This document shows positions 36,031-43,819 of a stretch of DNA of 64,000 nucleotides, piece by piece. The stretch comes from Halobacillus sp. A1 (lineage in GTDB: Bacteria > Bacillota > Bacilli > Bacillales > Halobacillaceae): assembly GCF_024189295.1 (NCBI RefSeq), contig NZ_JAIZEN010000010.1, positions 1 through 64,000 of the forward strand. Reading direction: 5' to 3'. The notes beneath the pieces are model-generated. The model ran no database searches. It was not told the origin of the DNA and saw only the letters and a program-made list of their open reading frames with translations. Positions within the stretch are counted from its first letter, which is position 1, and the number at the start of each line of letters is the position of its first letter. A program made the translations under genes and the position numbers.

Positions 36031-37617
36031 TTGAGTATATTTACCATTTTGTCGTTTTTGTTTTTTACAGGTATGGTTGCCCTGATTTCTTATCTGCTTA
36101 CTCGTAAAGAGGATCTGGATTCCCATGATGGATATTTTCTCGGGGGAAGGAACCTTGGGGCGTGGGTAATCGCAGGCTCTTTGATGTTAACAAATTTATC
36201 TACAGAACAACTGGTAGGTTTAAATGAACAAGGCTATACGGATACATTGGCTGTGATGGGCTGGGAAGTTGGTTCTGCAATTGCATTAGTCATCGTGGCA
36301 TTCTTTTTACTTCCTCGTTATTTAAAAGGAGGAATTACAACGATTCCTGACTTTTTGGAAGACCGATATGACTTTGGCACGAAACAATTCGTTACGATTC
36401 TCTTCTTATTCGGCTACGTATTTAACCTGCTGCCTCCTATTTTGTATTCCGGCTCAGTAGCACTGAATGGTATTTTTGATGTTCCAGGTTTACTAGGTAT
36501 AAGTCGTACTGCCGGATTGTGGGTGACCGTATTCACCGTTGGTATCATAGGATCGATTTATGCAATCTTTGGAGGGTTGAAGGCAGTAGCTATCTCCGAT
36601 TCAATCAATGGAATAGGCTTGTTAATAGGGGGACTTTTGATACCGATCATTGGGTTGTTCGCCCTTGGTGATGGTTCTTTTGGAAACGGTGTTCAAACTA
36701 TTATGGAAGACTCACCCGAGAAATTGAATTCCGTAGGAGATGCTGATAGTCCGGTGCCTTTTAGTACAATGTTCACGGGAATGCTTCTAGTGAATTTATT
36801 TTATTGGGGGATGGCGCAGCACATCATGCAAAGAGCAATTGCGGCTAAAAATTTGAAAGAAGGTCAAAAAGGTGTGTTAATTGCGGCGTTCCTGAAGTTA
36901 CTCGGTCCAGTCTTTTTGATTCTTCCAGGAATTATTGCCTATAACATGTTCGGGCCAGATATCGAATCCGCAGATGCTTACTCCATGCTAGTGAGCGAAG
37001 TACTGCCGAAACCGCTTTTAGGTTTTTTTGCAGCCGTGCTGTTCGGAGCAATACTTTCTTCTTTTAACTCTGCCCTGAATTCGACGGTTACACTATTAAC
37101 ACTGAATATTTACAAACCGTATTTCAAGCCAGATGCTCCAGACAGAGTAATTGTGAAAAAAGGGAAATTGATAGGTGTGGTTTTAGCGGTGTTCGCCATG
37201 TGTATCGCTCCTTTAATTGATAAGGTACCACAGGGGTTCTTTCAATATTTACAGATCATTAACGGGTTCTATAACGTACCTATATTAACGGTTCTAATTG
37301 TAGGCTATTTGACAAAAAGAGTACCAGCCATTGCTGCTAAAGTGTCACTTGTTTTATTCATTACTGCATACGGAACCACTCAATTCCTATGGGATACTGG
37401 TGTTCATTTTCTTCATATACTTGGCATTCTATTTGTAGTTTGTACAACACTGATGTTGGTCATTGGTAAACTGGCACCGCGAGATACAGACTTTGTTCTT
37501 GAAGAGAAGGCAAAAGTGGATATGACACCATGGAAGTTAGTCTACCCAGTAGGTTTCGCGGCATTAGTTGCCATGGTTCTCCTTTATGTTTTGTTTTCTC
37601 CAGCTGGAATTATCTAA
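36031..37617 (+). CDS. Sodium:solute symporter (SSS family)
   Basis: About 528 residues, 13 or so membrane helices. SSS stretches: GYFLGGRNLGAWVIAGSLML, LSTEQLVGLNEQGY, GITTIPDFLEDRYD and SSFNSALNSTVTLLTLNIY. It imports a solute with Na+, fitting a halophile. TTG 36031 has AAGGAGAGG eight bases upstream; ATG 36001 is the longer option. About 100 bases precede the GlcD-type oxidase gene; the pair may import and oxidise a hydroxy acid, but family members closest in feel (YidK-like) include sugar carriers. Confidence 0.88.
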   Translation: MSIFTILSFLFFTGMVALISYLLTRKEDLDSHDGYFLGGRNLGAWVIAGSLMLTNLSTEQLVGLNEQGYTDTLAVMGWEVGSAIALVIVAFFLLPRYLKGGITTIPDFLEDRYDFGTKQFVTILFLFGYVFNLLPPILYSGSVALNGIFDVPGLLGISRTAGLWVTVFTVGIIGSIYAIFGGLKAVAISDSINGIGLLIGGLLIPIIGLFALGDGSFGNGVQTIMEDSPEKLNSVGDADSPVPFSTMFTGMLLVNLFYWGMAQHIMQRAIAAKNLKEGQKGVLIAAFLKLLGPVFLILPGIIAYNMFGPDIESADAYSMLVSEVLPKPLLGFFAAVLFGAILSSFNSALNSTVTLLTLNIYKPYFKPDAPDRVIVKKGKLIGVVLAVFAMCIAPLIDKVPQGFFQYLQIINGFYNVPILTVLIVGYLTKRVPAIAAKVSLVLFITAYGTTQFLWDTGVHFLHILGILFVVCTTLMLVIGKLAPRDTDFVLEEKAKVDMTPWKLVYPVGFAALVAMVLLYVLFSPAGII

Positions 37618-37719
37618 GCTTTCTGAGGAATAGTCAGGAGACATCATAACCAATGATGTTGTAATTTTCTGATAAATACGTATAATTCTAGTAAAATGCA
37701 ACTTGAAGGAGATAGACTT

Positions 37720-39111
37720 ATGAACACAACTGAAAACTTATATGAAGAATTACGAAATGCATTGAAGGATCATCAAGTTTCTAAAAATGAAACTTTGATT
37801 GAACAACATAGTCATGATGAGTCTTACCATAAACCAAGTGCACCGGATTTTGTGATTTATCCTGAAAGTGTAGAAGATGTCCAATTGGTTGTCAAAATTG
37901 CAAGCGTTTACGGAGTTCCTGTTGTGCCCTACGGACTAGGTACAAGCTTGGAAGGTCACACGATTCCATATGACCGCGGGATTACCATCGACTTTTCTGA
38001 AATGAATTCTGTGCTTGAGGTTCGTGAGAGTGATTTTCTCGTTAAAGTACAGCCGGGGGTGACAAGGTCACAGCTCAATAAAGAATTAAAAAAGTACGGC
38101 TTGTTTTTTTCTGTCGACCCTGGAGCAGACGCGACGCTCGGAGGGATGGCAGCTACAAATGCAAGTGGTACGACTTCAGTCAAGTATGGGGTCATGCGCG
38201 ACCAGGTGCGAGATTTAGAGGTAGTTCTTGCTGATGGTGAGGTCATACATACAGGAAGTTTAGCTCAGAAATCTTCCTCCGGCTATAACCTGAATAGTTT
38301 GTTTGTTGGTTCTGAGGGCACTCTCGGCTGCATCACTGAATTAACTTTGAAGGTGTATGGCATTCCTGAGCATACAGTAGCGGCTAGGGCCTCCTTCCCG
38401 ACCGTAGATGATGCTGTAGAAGCAGTGGTTTCCATACTGCAGGCTGGAGTTCCGGTGGCCCGGGTTGAACTTGTGGACGAGCCTTCGATGAAGCAGGCGA
38501 ACACGTTCAGCGCTACCAATTACAAAGTGAAGCCTACGTTGTTTCTAGAGTTTCATGGCAACGAGCCCGGTCTAAAGCATGATGTTGAATTTACGAAAGA
38601 AATCGTTGCGGATCACCGTTGTGATGATATTCATTTTGAAGAAGATAACGCAGCGAGAAATAAGCTGTGGGAGGCGAGACATAATCTCGCTTATGCTTAT
38701 GTACATGGCAACCCTGGCAAAAAGCTGATGGTGACCGATGTTTGTGTCCCGATTTCCGAGCTGGCTGGAGCTATTAAACACGCAAGGGAACAAGTAGACA
38801 AGCTTCAGCTGAACGGCGGAATTCTTGGCCATGTAGGGGATGGGAATTACCACATTCTACTTATGATGGACTTAAGTGACTCACAAGAAGTAAAGAATGC
38901 TGAGCATTTAAATGAGCAAATTGTAGAATATGCATTAGGGCGAGGAGGCACATGTACTGGAGAGCACGGTGTAGGGGTAGGCAAGATGAAATATCAGCAG
39001 AGAGAACATGGCCATGCTCTACAAATCATGGAAAAAATTAAACTGGCGCTTGATCCCGCCCAAATGCTTAATCCTCACAAACTCGTCCATCAGAGGAGAG
39101 AAAAATCATGA
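37720..39111 (+). CDS. FAD-linked oxidase, GlcD / D-lactate dehydrogenase-like
   Basis: 463 residues. FAD_binding_4 domain (about 35-215) with VVPYGLGTSLEGHTIP, VKVQPGVTRSQLN, DPGADATLGGMAATNASGTTSVKYG and GSEGTLGCITELTL. C-terminal FAD-linked oxidase domain (about 220-460) ends with HVGDGNYH and CTGEHGVGVGKM. It should oxidise glycolate, D-lactate or another 2-hydroxy acid. ATG 37720 has AAGGAGAT. The BASS transporter gene overlaps its end by four bases, so transport and oxidation of a carboxylate may be linked. Confidence 0.9.
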   Translation: MNTTENLYEELRNALKDHQVSKNETLIEQHSHDESYHKPSAPDFVIYPESVEDVQLVVKIASVYGVPVVPYGLGTSLEGHTIPYDRGITIDFSEMNSVLEVRESDFLVKVQPGVTRSQLNKELKKYGLFFSVDPGADATLGGMAATNASGTTSVKYGVMRDQVRDLEVVLADGEVIHTGSLAQKSSSGYNLNSLFVGSEGTLGCITELTLKVYGIPEHTVAARASFPTVDDAVEAVVSILQAGVPVARVELVDEPSMKQANTFSATNYKVKPTLFLEFHGNEPGLKHDVEFTKEIVADHRCDDIHFEEDNAARNKLWEARHNLAYAYVHGNPGKKLMVTDVCVPISELAGAIKHAREQVDKLQLNGGILGHVGDGNYHILLMMDLSDSQEVKNAEHLNEQIVEYALGRGGTCTGEHGVGVGKMKYQQREHGHALQIMEKIKLALDPAQMLNPHKLVHQRREKS

Positions 39112-40097
39112 AAATACTAGAGGCGGTCAGTAATGCAGCAGGCAAGTACTTTGCTTTCTGGGTTATTGGAGTTGCGGTTGTTGCTTATCTCATTCCTGAT
39201 CCATTCCTGTTTTTGAATGGTTACATCACCATTTTATTAGGGGTTGTCATGTTCGGAATGGGGCTGACGTTAAAGCCGGTAGACTTCAAGTTGGTTATTA
39301 GTAAACCACTTCCAGTCATTATCGGTGTACTGGCCCAATATTTGATTATGCCATTAATCGCCCTTGGTATTGCTTATGTATTAAGACTCCCTGGCGAACT
39401 AGCTGCTGGATTGGTATTACTGGGTTCAGTGCCGGGAGGGACCGCGTCAAACGTCATCGTATATTTGGCGAGAGGAAATCTGGCACTCTCTGTAGCGATG
39501 ACCTCACTTTCTACTTTGCTCGCACCTATAGCAACGCCTTTTATTCTACTGGCTCTTGCGGATCAGTGGCTGCCTGTTGACCCTTTAGCTATGTTCCTCT
39601 CAATTGTCAATGTGATTATCATACCTATCACGCTGGGGATTATTATTAGAAGGTTATTTCCTGCAGCTGTTGATAAGAGTACTACGGCCATTCCCCTTAT
39701 TTCTGTGGTGGCGATCATTGTCATCGTTTCAGCTGTAGTTTCAGCAAATGTTGAAAGCATCGCAACATCCGGGTTACTTATATTCACAGCGGTAATGCTT
39801 CATAATCTTTTAGGTCTGCTTCTTGGTTATATAACGGCAATGCTGATGAGACTGGATGAGAGTAAACGCCGGGCCATATCAATTGAGGTTGGTATGCAGA
39901 ATTCCGGACTTGGGGTAGCTTTGGCAACGGCTCATTTTGGTCCATTAGCAGCGCTGCCAAGTGTAATAGCGGCTGTCTGGCATAACATTTCAGGACCGAT
40001 TTTAGCGACGGTATGGTCAAAGAAACCCGTTGAAAAAGAGGAGGACATCCCGGTAAATCCGATTGTACCCAACGCCAGAAACACTGGAAGTAAGTAA
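39108..40097 (+). CDS. Bile acid:sodium symporter (BASS) family transporter
   Basis: 329 residues, nine to ten membrane helices. Typical segments: VMFGMGLTLKPVDFK, LVLLGSVPGGTASNVIVYLARGNLALSVAMT (crossover region) and SIEVGMQNSGLGVALATAHFG. BASS proteins move organic acids with Na+. ATGA overlap with the preceding oxidase gene implies a shared transcript and probably a shared substrate, such as a 2-hydroxy or keto acid. Confidence 0.9.
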   Translation: MKILEAVSNAAGKYFAFWVIGVAVVAYLIPDPFLFLNGYITILLGVVMFGMGLTLKPVDFKLVISKPLPVIIGVLAQYLIMPLIALGIAYVLRLPGELAAGLVLLGSVPGGTASNVIVYLARGNLALSVAMTSLSTLLAPIATPFILLALADQWLPVDPLAMFLSIVNVIIIPITLGIIIRRLFPAAVDKSTTAIPLISVVAIIVIVSAVVSANVESIATSGLLIFTAVMLHNLLGLLLGYITAMLMRLDESKRRAISIEVGMQNSGLGVALATAHFGPLAALPSVIAAVWHNISGPILATVWSKKPVEKEEDIPVNPIVPNARNTGSK

Positions 40098-40102
40098 ATT
40101 AT

Positions 40103-40138
40103 AAGCCGCATCTCTTCGGGTCTGAGGAGGTGCGGCTG
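40103..40138 (+). terminator. Probable terminator of the oxidase-BASS operon
   Basis: AGCCGCA with TGCGGCT, inner TCTC/GAGG; only a short T content follows. Confidence 0.6.
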
Positions 40139-40240
40139 TATTAAAAGTACAGCAAAGTGACAGGGATTTAAAATAAAAGCCAAGTTTATACACTCACTGG
40201 GGAAATTTGGGGGAATGTAAGGAATGAGAGAAAAATTCCA

Positions 40241-40265
40241 CAAAAAAAGACGGCGGCACCGTCTT
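40241..40265 (-). terminator. Minus-strand terminator with no annotated gene, candidate end of an antisense RNA
   Basis: AAGACGG (40247-40253) pairs with CCGTCTT (40259-40265) around CGGCA. The A-run at 40242-40248 becomes a U-run only for minus-strand transcripts. No minus-strand gene is read into it; the toxin gene lies 130 bases to its right. Confidence 0.6.
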
Positions 40266-40352
40266 GAATTCACTTAAATTAGTAAGTAAATACCAATACT
40301 AATTACACATACTATAATGAACTTGTGCTATACTCAAATCGCAGGTCCTGTA

Positions 40353-40489
40353 TCAGAATGAGTTAAACCTCTTAAAAGGAGGTGATCGCCTGTGAGTCCG
40401 TTTGAAGCAATAAGCGTAATGTTAAGCTTTGGAATGCTGATAGCGGTTTTAATTCACCACAAGCAATAGAAAATTTCAACTCATTCTGA
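40353..40489. repeat. Perfect 12-bp inverted repeat flanking the toxin frame
   Basis: TCAGAATGAGTT (40353-40364) and AACTCATTCTGA (40478-40489) are exact complements lying in the 5' and 3' untranslated parts of the small toxin mRNA. This would allow 5'-3' long-range pairing of the mRNA, as in several type I toxin messages. Confidence 0.75.
40392..40469 (+). CDS. Holin-like type I toxin, 25 aa
   Basis: GTG start, peptide starting with Met then SPFEAISVMLSFGMLIAVL and ending in HHKQ: a single membrane helix with a short charged end, the pattern of the putative holin-like toxin family (TxpA/BsrG-type small peptides; xxxFExxxxMxxFxxLxAxL). The ribosome site AAAGGAGGTGATC is a near-perfect match to 16S rRNA, and GGTGATCGCC can fold on itself, which would hide it. 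A strong terminator follows, and a 12-base inverted repeat brackets the frame. Expected to insert in and damage the membrane unless an antisense RNA represses it. Confidence 0.75.
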   Translation: MSPFEAISVMLSFGMLIAVLIHHKQ

Positions 40490-40495
40490 ATCATC

Positions 40496-40528
40496 CCAAG
40501 GTGTGAGGGCACCTTGGTTTTTATTTTT
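40496..40528 (+). terminator. Terminator of the toxin gene
   Basis: CCAAGGTG (40496-40503) pairs with CACCTTGG (40510-40517), followed by TTTTTATTTTT. Confidence 0.9.
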
Positions 40529-40723
40529 CATAACAATTATATCTTTAATTCTACATGATATCAAGTAGCTCAAAGTTCATAATTGAAATACATTGATCTA
40601 TTCTGACTATTATTGAAGTTTGAAGTTATGATCGATTCAGAGACTTTGTCTATGGTAATAAGATATGAAAGAAAATAAGAAAAATACCTAATGTACATAA
40701 CATCTCGAAGAAAGGAGACTTTT

Positions 40724-41395
40724 ATGCAAGGGGTCATAGTTTCATGGAGCGGCGGAAAAGACAGTGCATTAGCTCTTTACAAGTTATTGAATTCCGAAGG
40801 TTATCGAGTGGAAGGTTTACTATCCACTACTTCTTCAGAAAGTGAGCGGTTACCTGTTCACGAAGTAAGAAGAGAATTGATCAAAAAGCAAGCAGAATCC
40901 TTGAATTTGCCGCTTTTTGAGGTCCAATTACCAGCAAACGCTGATAATGAAACATACGAACATACTCTTTCTCAACAGTTCGCTGAGTTTAAGAAGCAAG
41001 ACATAGAAATGATCGCTTTTGCCGATTTATTTTTGCAAGAAATTAGAGAGTACAGAGAAAATCTTCTGGAGCGTTGCGGCATGAAGGGGGTCTTTCCTTT
41101 ATGGGGGATGGATACCAGCGACGCAGCGGCCGACATTATCGAATTAGGAATTAAAACAGTAATAACTACCGTGGACACAGAAAAGCTTTCACCGCAAATG
41201 TTGGGCAGGTCTTACAGCGCCGGTTTTCTTAAAGAGCTTCCTGATGATATCGATCCGTGCGGAGAGAATGGGGAATTTCACACGTTCGTTTATGATGGTC
41301 CACTATTCAATGAGCAAATAAAAGTTATGGCAGAAAGCGTGTTTGAAACAATGAACGGACGTTTTGCTCACATAGAATTAAGATACAGGAGTTGA
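40724..41395 (+). CDS. Dph6-like ATP pyrophosphatase (adenine nucleotide alpha hydrolase)
   Basis: 223 residues. PP-loop VSWSGGKDSALALYKL at the N-terminus, EVQLPANADNETYEHTL, and FADLFLQEIREYRE...GVFPLWGMDTSDAA, then PCGENGEFHTFVYDGP. This is the family of diphthine-ammonia ligase Dph6, which adenylates a carboxylate for amidation. Bacteria lack diphthamide, so the substrate here is unknown. ATG 40724 has AAAGGAGA upstream. Monocistronic, before a separately promoted hisS-like gene. Confidence 0.85.
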   Translation: MQGVIVSWSGGKDSALALYKLLNSEGYRVEGLLSTTSSESERLPVHEVRRELIKKQAESLNLPLFEVQLPANADNETYEHTLSQQFAEFKKQDIEMIAFADLFLQEIREYRENLLERCGMKGVFPLWGMDTSDAAADIIELGIKTVITTVDTEKLSPQMLGRSYSAGFLKELPDDIDPCGENGEFHTFVYDGPLFNEQIKVMAESVFETMNGRFAHIELRYRS

Positions 41396-41407
41396 GCTGA
41401 CTATATC

Positions 41408-41436
41408 TTGTCTTCATACATGAAGTATGGTAATAT
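41408..41436 (+). promoter_or_regulatory. Promoter of the His leader and hisS paralogue
   Basis: TTGTCT (41408-41413), exactly 17 bases, TAATAT (41431-41436). Transcription would begin near 41443, just before the leader-peptide ribosome site. Confidence 0.7.
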
Positions 41437-41460
41437 TCTTCCAATAGAGGTGTGTACATT

Positions 41461-41511
41461 ATGAACAAACTGAGAAATTCATCCCTACAATCACATCATC
41501 ATATCCATTAG
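41461..41511 (+). CDS. His-rich leader peptide (attenuator)
   Basis: ATG 41461 with GAGGTG nine bases upstream encodes MNKLRNSSLQSHHHIH and stops. Four of the last five codons are His (CAT CAT CAT ATC CAT). The stop codon is the start of a long stem (TAGCCTT 41509-41515 with AAGGCTA 41547-41553), followed by a rho-independent terminator before a histidyl-tRNA synthetase gene. This is the layout of enterobacterial his attenuation: low charged tRNA-His would stall the ribosome in the leader and prevent termination. Confidence 0.75.
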   Translation: MNKLRNSSLQSHHHIH

Positions 41512-41612
41512 CCTTGCTATCCGATTGAAACTGAATCGTTTATAGGAAGGCTATTTATAATGAACCGCATGATTAGAGTTTTAACTCTTAATTCGTGCGG
41601 TTCATTTTTTAT
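41509..41612 (+). promoter_or_regulatory. Attenuator: leader stem plus rho-independent terminator
   Basis: Stem 1 TAGCCTT/AAGGCTA (41509-41553) continues inward with CTAT/ATAG and CGATT/AATCG. The terminator ATGAACCGCA (41560-41569) with TGCGGTTCAT (41596-41605) has an inner AGAGTT/AACTCT stem and a T-run (TTTTTTATTT). GTTTAT at 41538-41543 can pair with ATGAAC of the terminator arm, a weak candidate antiterminator. No T-box sequence was found here. Confidence 0.7.
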
Positions 41613-41659
41613 TTGCAGAGCTCTGTTTAAGGAAAGCTATTTTAAGAGGAGGAATGGAA

Positions 41660-42943
41660 ATGAAGAAGATGAACTATCAAAATGTAAAAGGGACTAAGGA
41701 TTTTTTGCCGGGAGAAGAAATCGTAAGAAGAAAAGTAAGAAGAACACTGGAAGATGTGTTCATACAATATGGCTGTCAGCCGCTTGAAACACCGATATTA
41801 AACTATACAGACCTCTTGGCTTCTAAATATGCTGGAGGAGCAGAGATTTTAGAAGAAATGTATCAATTGTCAGATCGAGGAGGGCGGGAATTGGGACTGC
41901 GATACGATTTGACCGTTCCTTTCGCAAAAGCAGTAGCCATGAATCCCTCCTTGAAGCTGCCGTTTAAGAGGTATGAGATCGGTAAAGTTTTCAGGGATGG
42001 CCCTATCAAAACGGGAAGACTTCGTGAATTCACTCAATGTGACGTAGATATAGTAGGAGTAGAAACACAAATGGGCGAAGCAGAGTTAATGATGATGGCT
42101 GCAGATTCATTTGAAAAATTGGAAATGAACGTAACGATTGAATATAACAACCGCAAGCTGCTCAATGGACTGCTGAGTTCTTTTGGAATCCAGGCAGACG
42201 ATCGAGAATCCGTTATTCTCACGCTTGATAAATTGAACAAAATAGAAGTGAAAGGAGTAATAACTGAGTTAAAGGAAAAGCAGGTTTCACTACAAGCCAT
42301 TTCTAAAATTGAAAACTTCTTGAATACAGAAGATAATCTAGAGGTTGGCTACTTTGAGTCTTACACTGGTTTAAATGAAGAACTTGACCAAGGTATCAAA
42401 GAATTGAAGGAATTAACAGGCTTTATCGAATATGCGGGCTTACAAGGGGAATGCATATTCAATCCTTTTTTAGCTAGAGGATTAGAAATTTATTCAGGCA
42501 CCGTGTACGAAATCTTCATACAAGGTTCAGGATTCACCTCGAGTATAGGCGGAGGCGGCAGATATGATAATGCCATAGGTGGATTAATCGGTACAGAAGA
42601 GACTTTTTCTACAGTAGGAATTTCGTTCGGGTTAGATGCTGTTTGTGCCGCAATGAAAGAAGGAGCTTCTTCGGGTATGACGAATGTAGCAGTCATTGAT
42701 AGTTATGTTATCCCTTTGAGCCGGGAGAAAGAAGCTTTGTTAGTCGGAAGGAATTTAAGAGAAAAAGGTGAAAATGTGGAAGTCGATCTATCAGGGAAAA
42801 AATTGATCAAAGCCATGAAAAGAGCGAATGAACTTAAGGTGCGTAAAGTAGTAATCGTTGGGGACGATGAAGTACTTAAAAAGCAAATTAGTATAAAGGA
42901 TATGGAGAGTGGGGCAGAGAGAACTGAACCATTTTCCTTTTGA
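41660..42943 (+). CDS. hisS: Histidyl-tRNA synthetase paralogue (HisS2 type)
   Basis: About 427 residues, class II synthetase of the type closest to eukaryotic/archaeal HisRS. Motif 2 reads YEIGKVFRDGPIKTGRLREF, followed by QCDVDIVG; histidine-binding motifs are LARGLEIYSGTVYEIF and SSIGGGGRYDNAIGG. C-terminal anticodon-binding domain (about 330-427; VEVDLSGKKLIKAMKRANEL). The motif 3 position reads VGISFGLDAV, where HisRS normally has Arg after GL(D/E). Expected to charge tRNA-His or act as a regulatory paralogue beside a housekeeping hisS elsewhere. ATG 41660 lies seven bases after AGGAGG. Regulated by the His leader upstream. Confidence 0.88.
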   Translation: MKKMNYQNVKGTKDFLPGEEIVRRKVRRTLEDVFIQYGCQPLETPILNYTDLLASKYAGGAEILEEMYQLSDRGGRELGLRYDLTVPFAKAVAMNPSLKLPFKRYEIGKVFRDGPIKTGRLREFTQCDVDIVGVETQMGEAELMMMAADSFEKLEMNVTIEYNNRKLLNGLLSSFGIQADDRESVILTLDKLNKIEVKGVITELKEKQVSLQAISKIENFLNTEDNLEVGYFESYTGLNEELDQGIKELKELTGFIEYAGLQGECIFNPFLARGLEIYSGTVYEIFIQGSGFTSSIGGGGRYDNAIGGLIGTEETFSTVGISFGLDAVCAAMKEGASSGMTNVAVIDSYVIPLSREKEALLVGRNLREKGENVEVDLSGKKLIKAMKRANELKVRKVVIVGDDEVLKKQISIKDMESGAERTEPFSF

Positions 42944-43063
42944 GTGAGAGTGAAAGGTTCAACAAGCCAGAATAGGAATCTTAGAAATCGAAATTTTTGA
43001 ATTGAATAAAAAGCATGAACCAATAAGCTTTTCTTCATAATAAGAGGGAAGGGAGGAGTAGTT

Positions 43064-43192
43064 ATGGGAAAAGACCGACAAGAGAAAAAGCTGAAGAAAT
43101 CCAGAAAAGTGGAATCGGATCGCGACCAAAATATAGCGTATCCAGGAGCCACAAAGATGGAGAGTTCTGATGAAGAGAGAAAAGAAAGATAA
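43064..43192 (+). CDS. Small charged protein, 42 aa
   Basis: ATG 43064 with AAGGGAGGAG upstream; starts MGKDRQEKKLKKSRKVESDR, contains YPGATKMESSDEE, highly charged, no membrane segment. It is followed by a bidirectional terminator. Not assigned; resembles in style other very small MGK/MGR-starting Bacillaceae proteins. Confidence 0.6.
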   Translation: MGKDRQEKKLKKSRKVESDRDQNIAYPGATKMESSDEERKER

Positions 43193-43236
43193 TTGAAAAG
43201 AGCGGCCTCTACATCACTAGAGGTCGCTCTTTTCAA
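43193..43236. terminator. Bidirectional terminator
   Basis: TTGAAAAGAGCGGCCTCTA (43193-43211) pairs with TAGAGGTCGCTCTTTTCAA (43218-43236) with one G-T pair; T/A tracts on both sides. Confidence 0.9.
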
Positions 43237-43295
43237 TTGTTTTGTATAGGACAAACTTGGGGCGGGAGATGCTAATGTGTAAGGAGGGATTTCTC

Positions 43296-43388
43296 ATGAT
43301 GGATATCTCAGATGTATTAACGTTAATGATTAATTTCAGCATATTAGTGATTGCCATATTGAAGTTCCACGACCATGATCAGGGGTAA
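43296..43388 (+). CDS. Second small holin-like toxin candidate, 30 aa
   Basis: ATG 43296 (or 43299) with AAGGAGGGAT directly upstream encodes a single-helix peptide: MDISDVLTLMINFSILVIAI, then LKFHDHDQG. Pattern and size match the first toxin at 40392 (acidic start, Met/Phe-rich helix, His-containing tail). No clear terminator was found after it. A terminator usable from the minus strand lies 60 bases upstream, which could end an antisense RNA. Toxicity is inferred from family resemblance only. Confidence 0.6.
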   Translation: MMDISDVLTLMINFSILVIAILKFHDHDQG

Positions 43389-43424
43389 TTTGGGAAACAA
43401 TTTCTTCGATTATTACACTAATTT

Positions 43425-43706
43425 TTACTTCGTCCCACCACTTTTTTGTTTTTTAATTTTTTTTCTTCTTTGACGGTAAATGAAGGTAGCGATCATATTA
43501 GCAGGTAAGATGATAAAGTTTCCTTGTAATTGAAAATGAGTCAATTGTGTTCCTAAGGGTTGATCATCATAATATTTCTGCTGACTCTTATCACCTATAT
43601 CCTCTGATAGATTTTTCAAGTAAATGTATTGCACGGGTATAAAAGCTAAATTAATAAACCCGAAGATCGCTAAGAGCATTCCGACGACAAATAAAATAAA
43701 TAACAC
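43425..43706 (-). CDS. Small membrane protein, DUF3949-like
   Basis: 93 residues with an N-terminal membrane helix (LFILFVVGMLLAIFGFINLAFIPVQYIYL), a hydrophilic middle with KYYDDQPLGTQLTHFQLQGNFIILPANMIATF (second hydrophobic part), and a very basic C-terminus. The PVQY...YYD...QGN pattern resembles DUF3949 proteins of Bacillus; function unknown. The frame starts at TTG/ATG near 43706 without a textbook ribosome site, so the exact start is uncertain. Confidence 0.6.
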   Translation of the reverse strand: MLFILFVVGMLLAIFGFINLAFIPVQYIYLKNLSEDIGDKSQQKYYDDQPLGTQLTHFQLQGNFIILPANMIATFIYRQRRKKIKKQKSGGTK

Positions 43707-43819
43707 CCCTAACCTTATTTCTTAAAATTCCCTACAAATGACCTGGATTAAACGTTTCAGCTTTTTTATTTGGCATTGTTAAAGTTCCGTGTTGATATTC
43801 ATATAAGCTACCTATAGCA

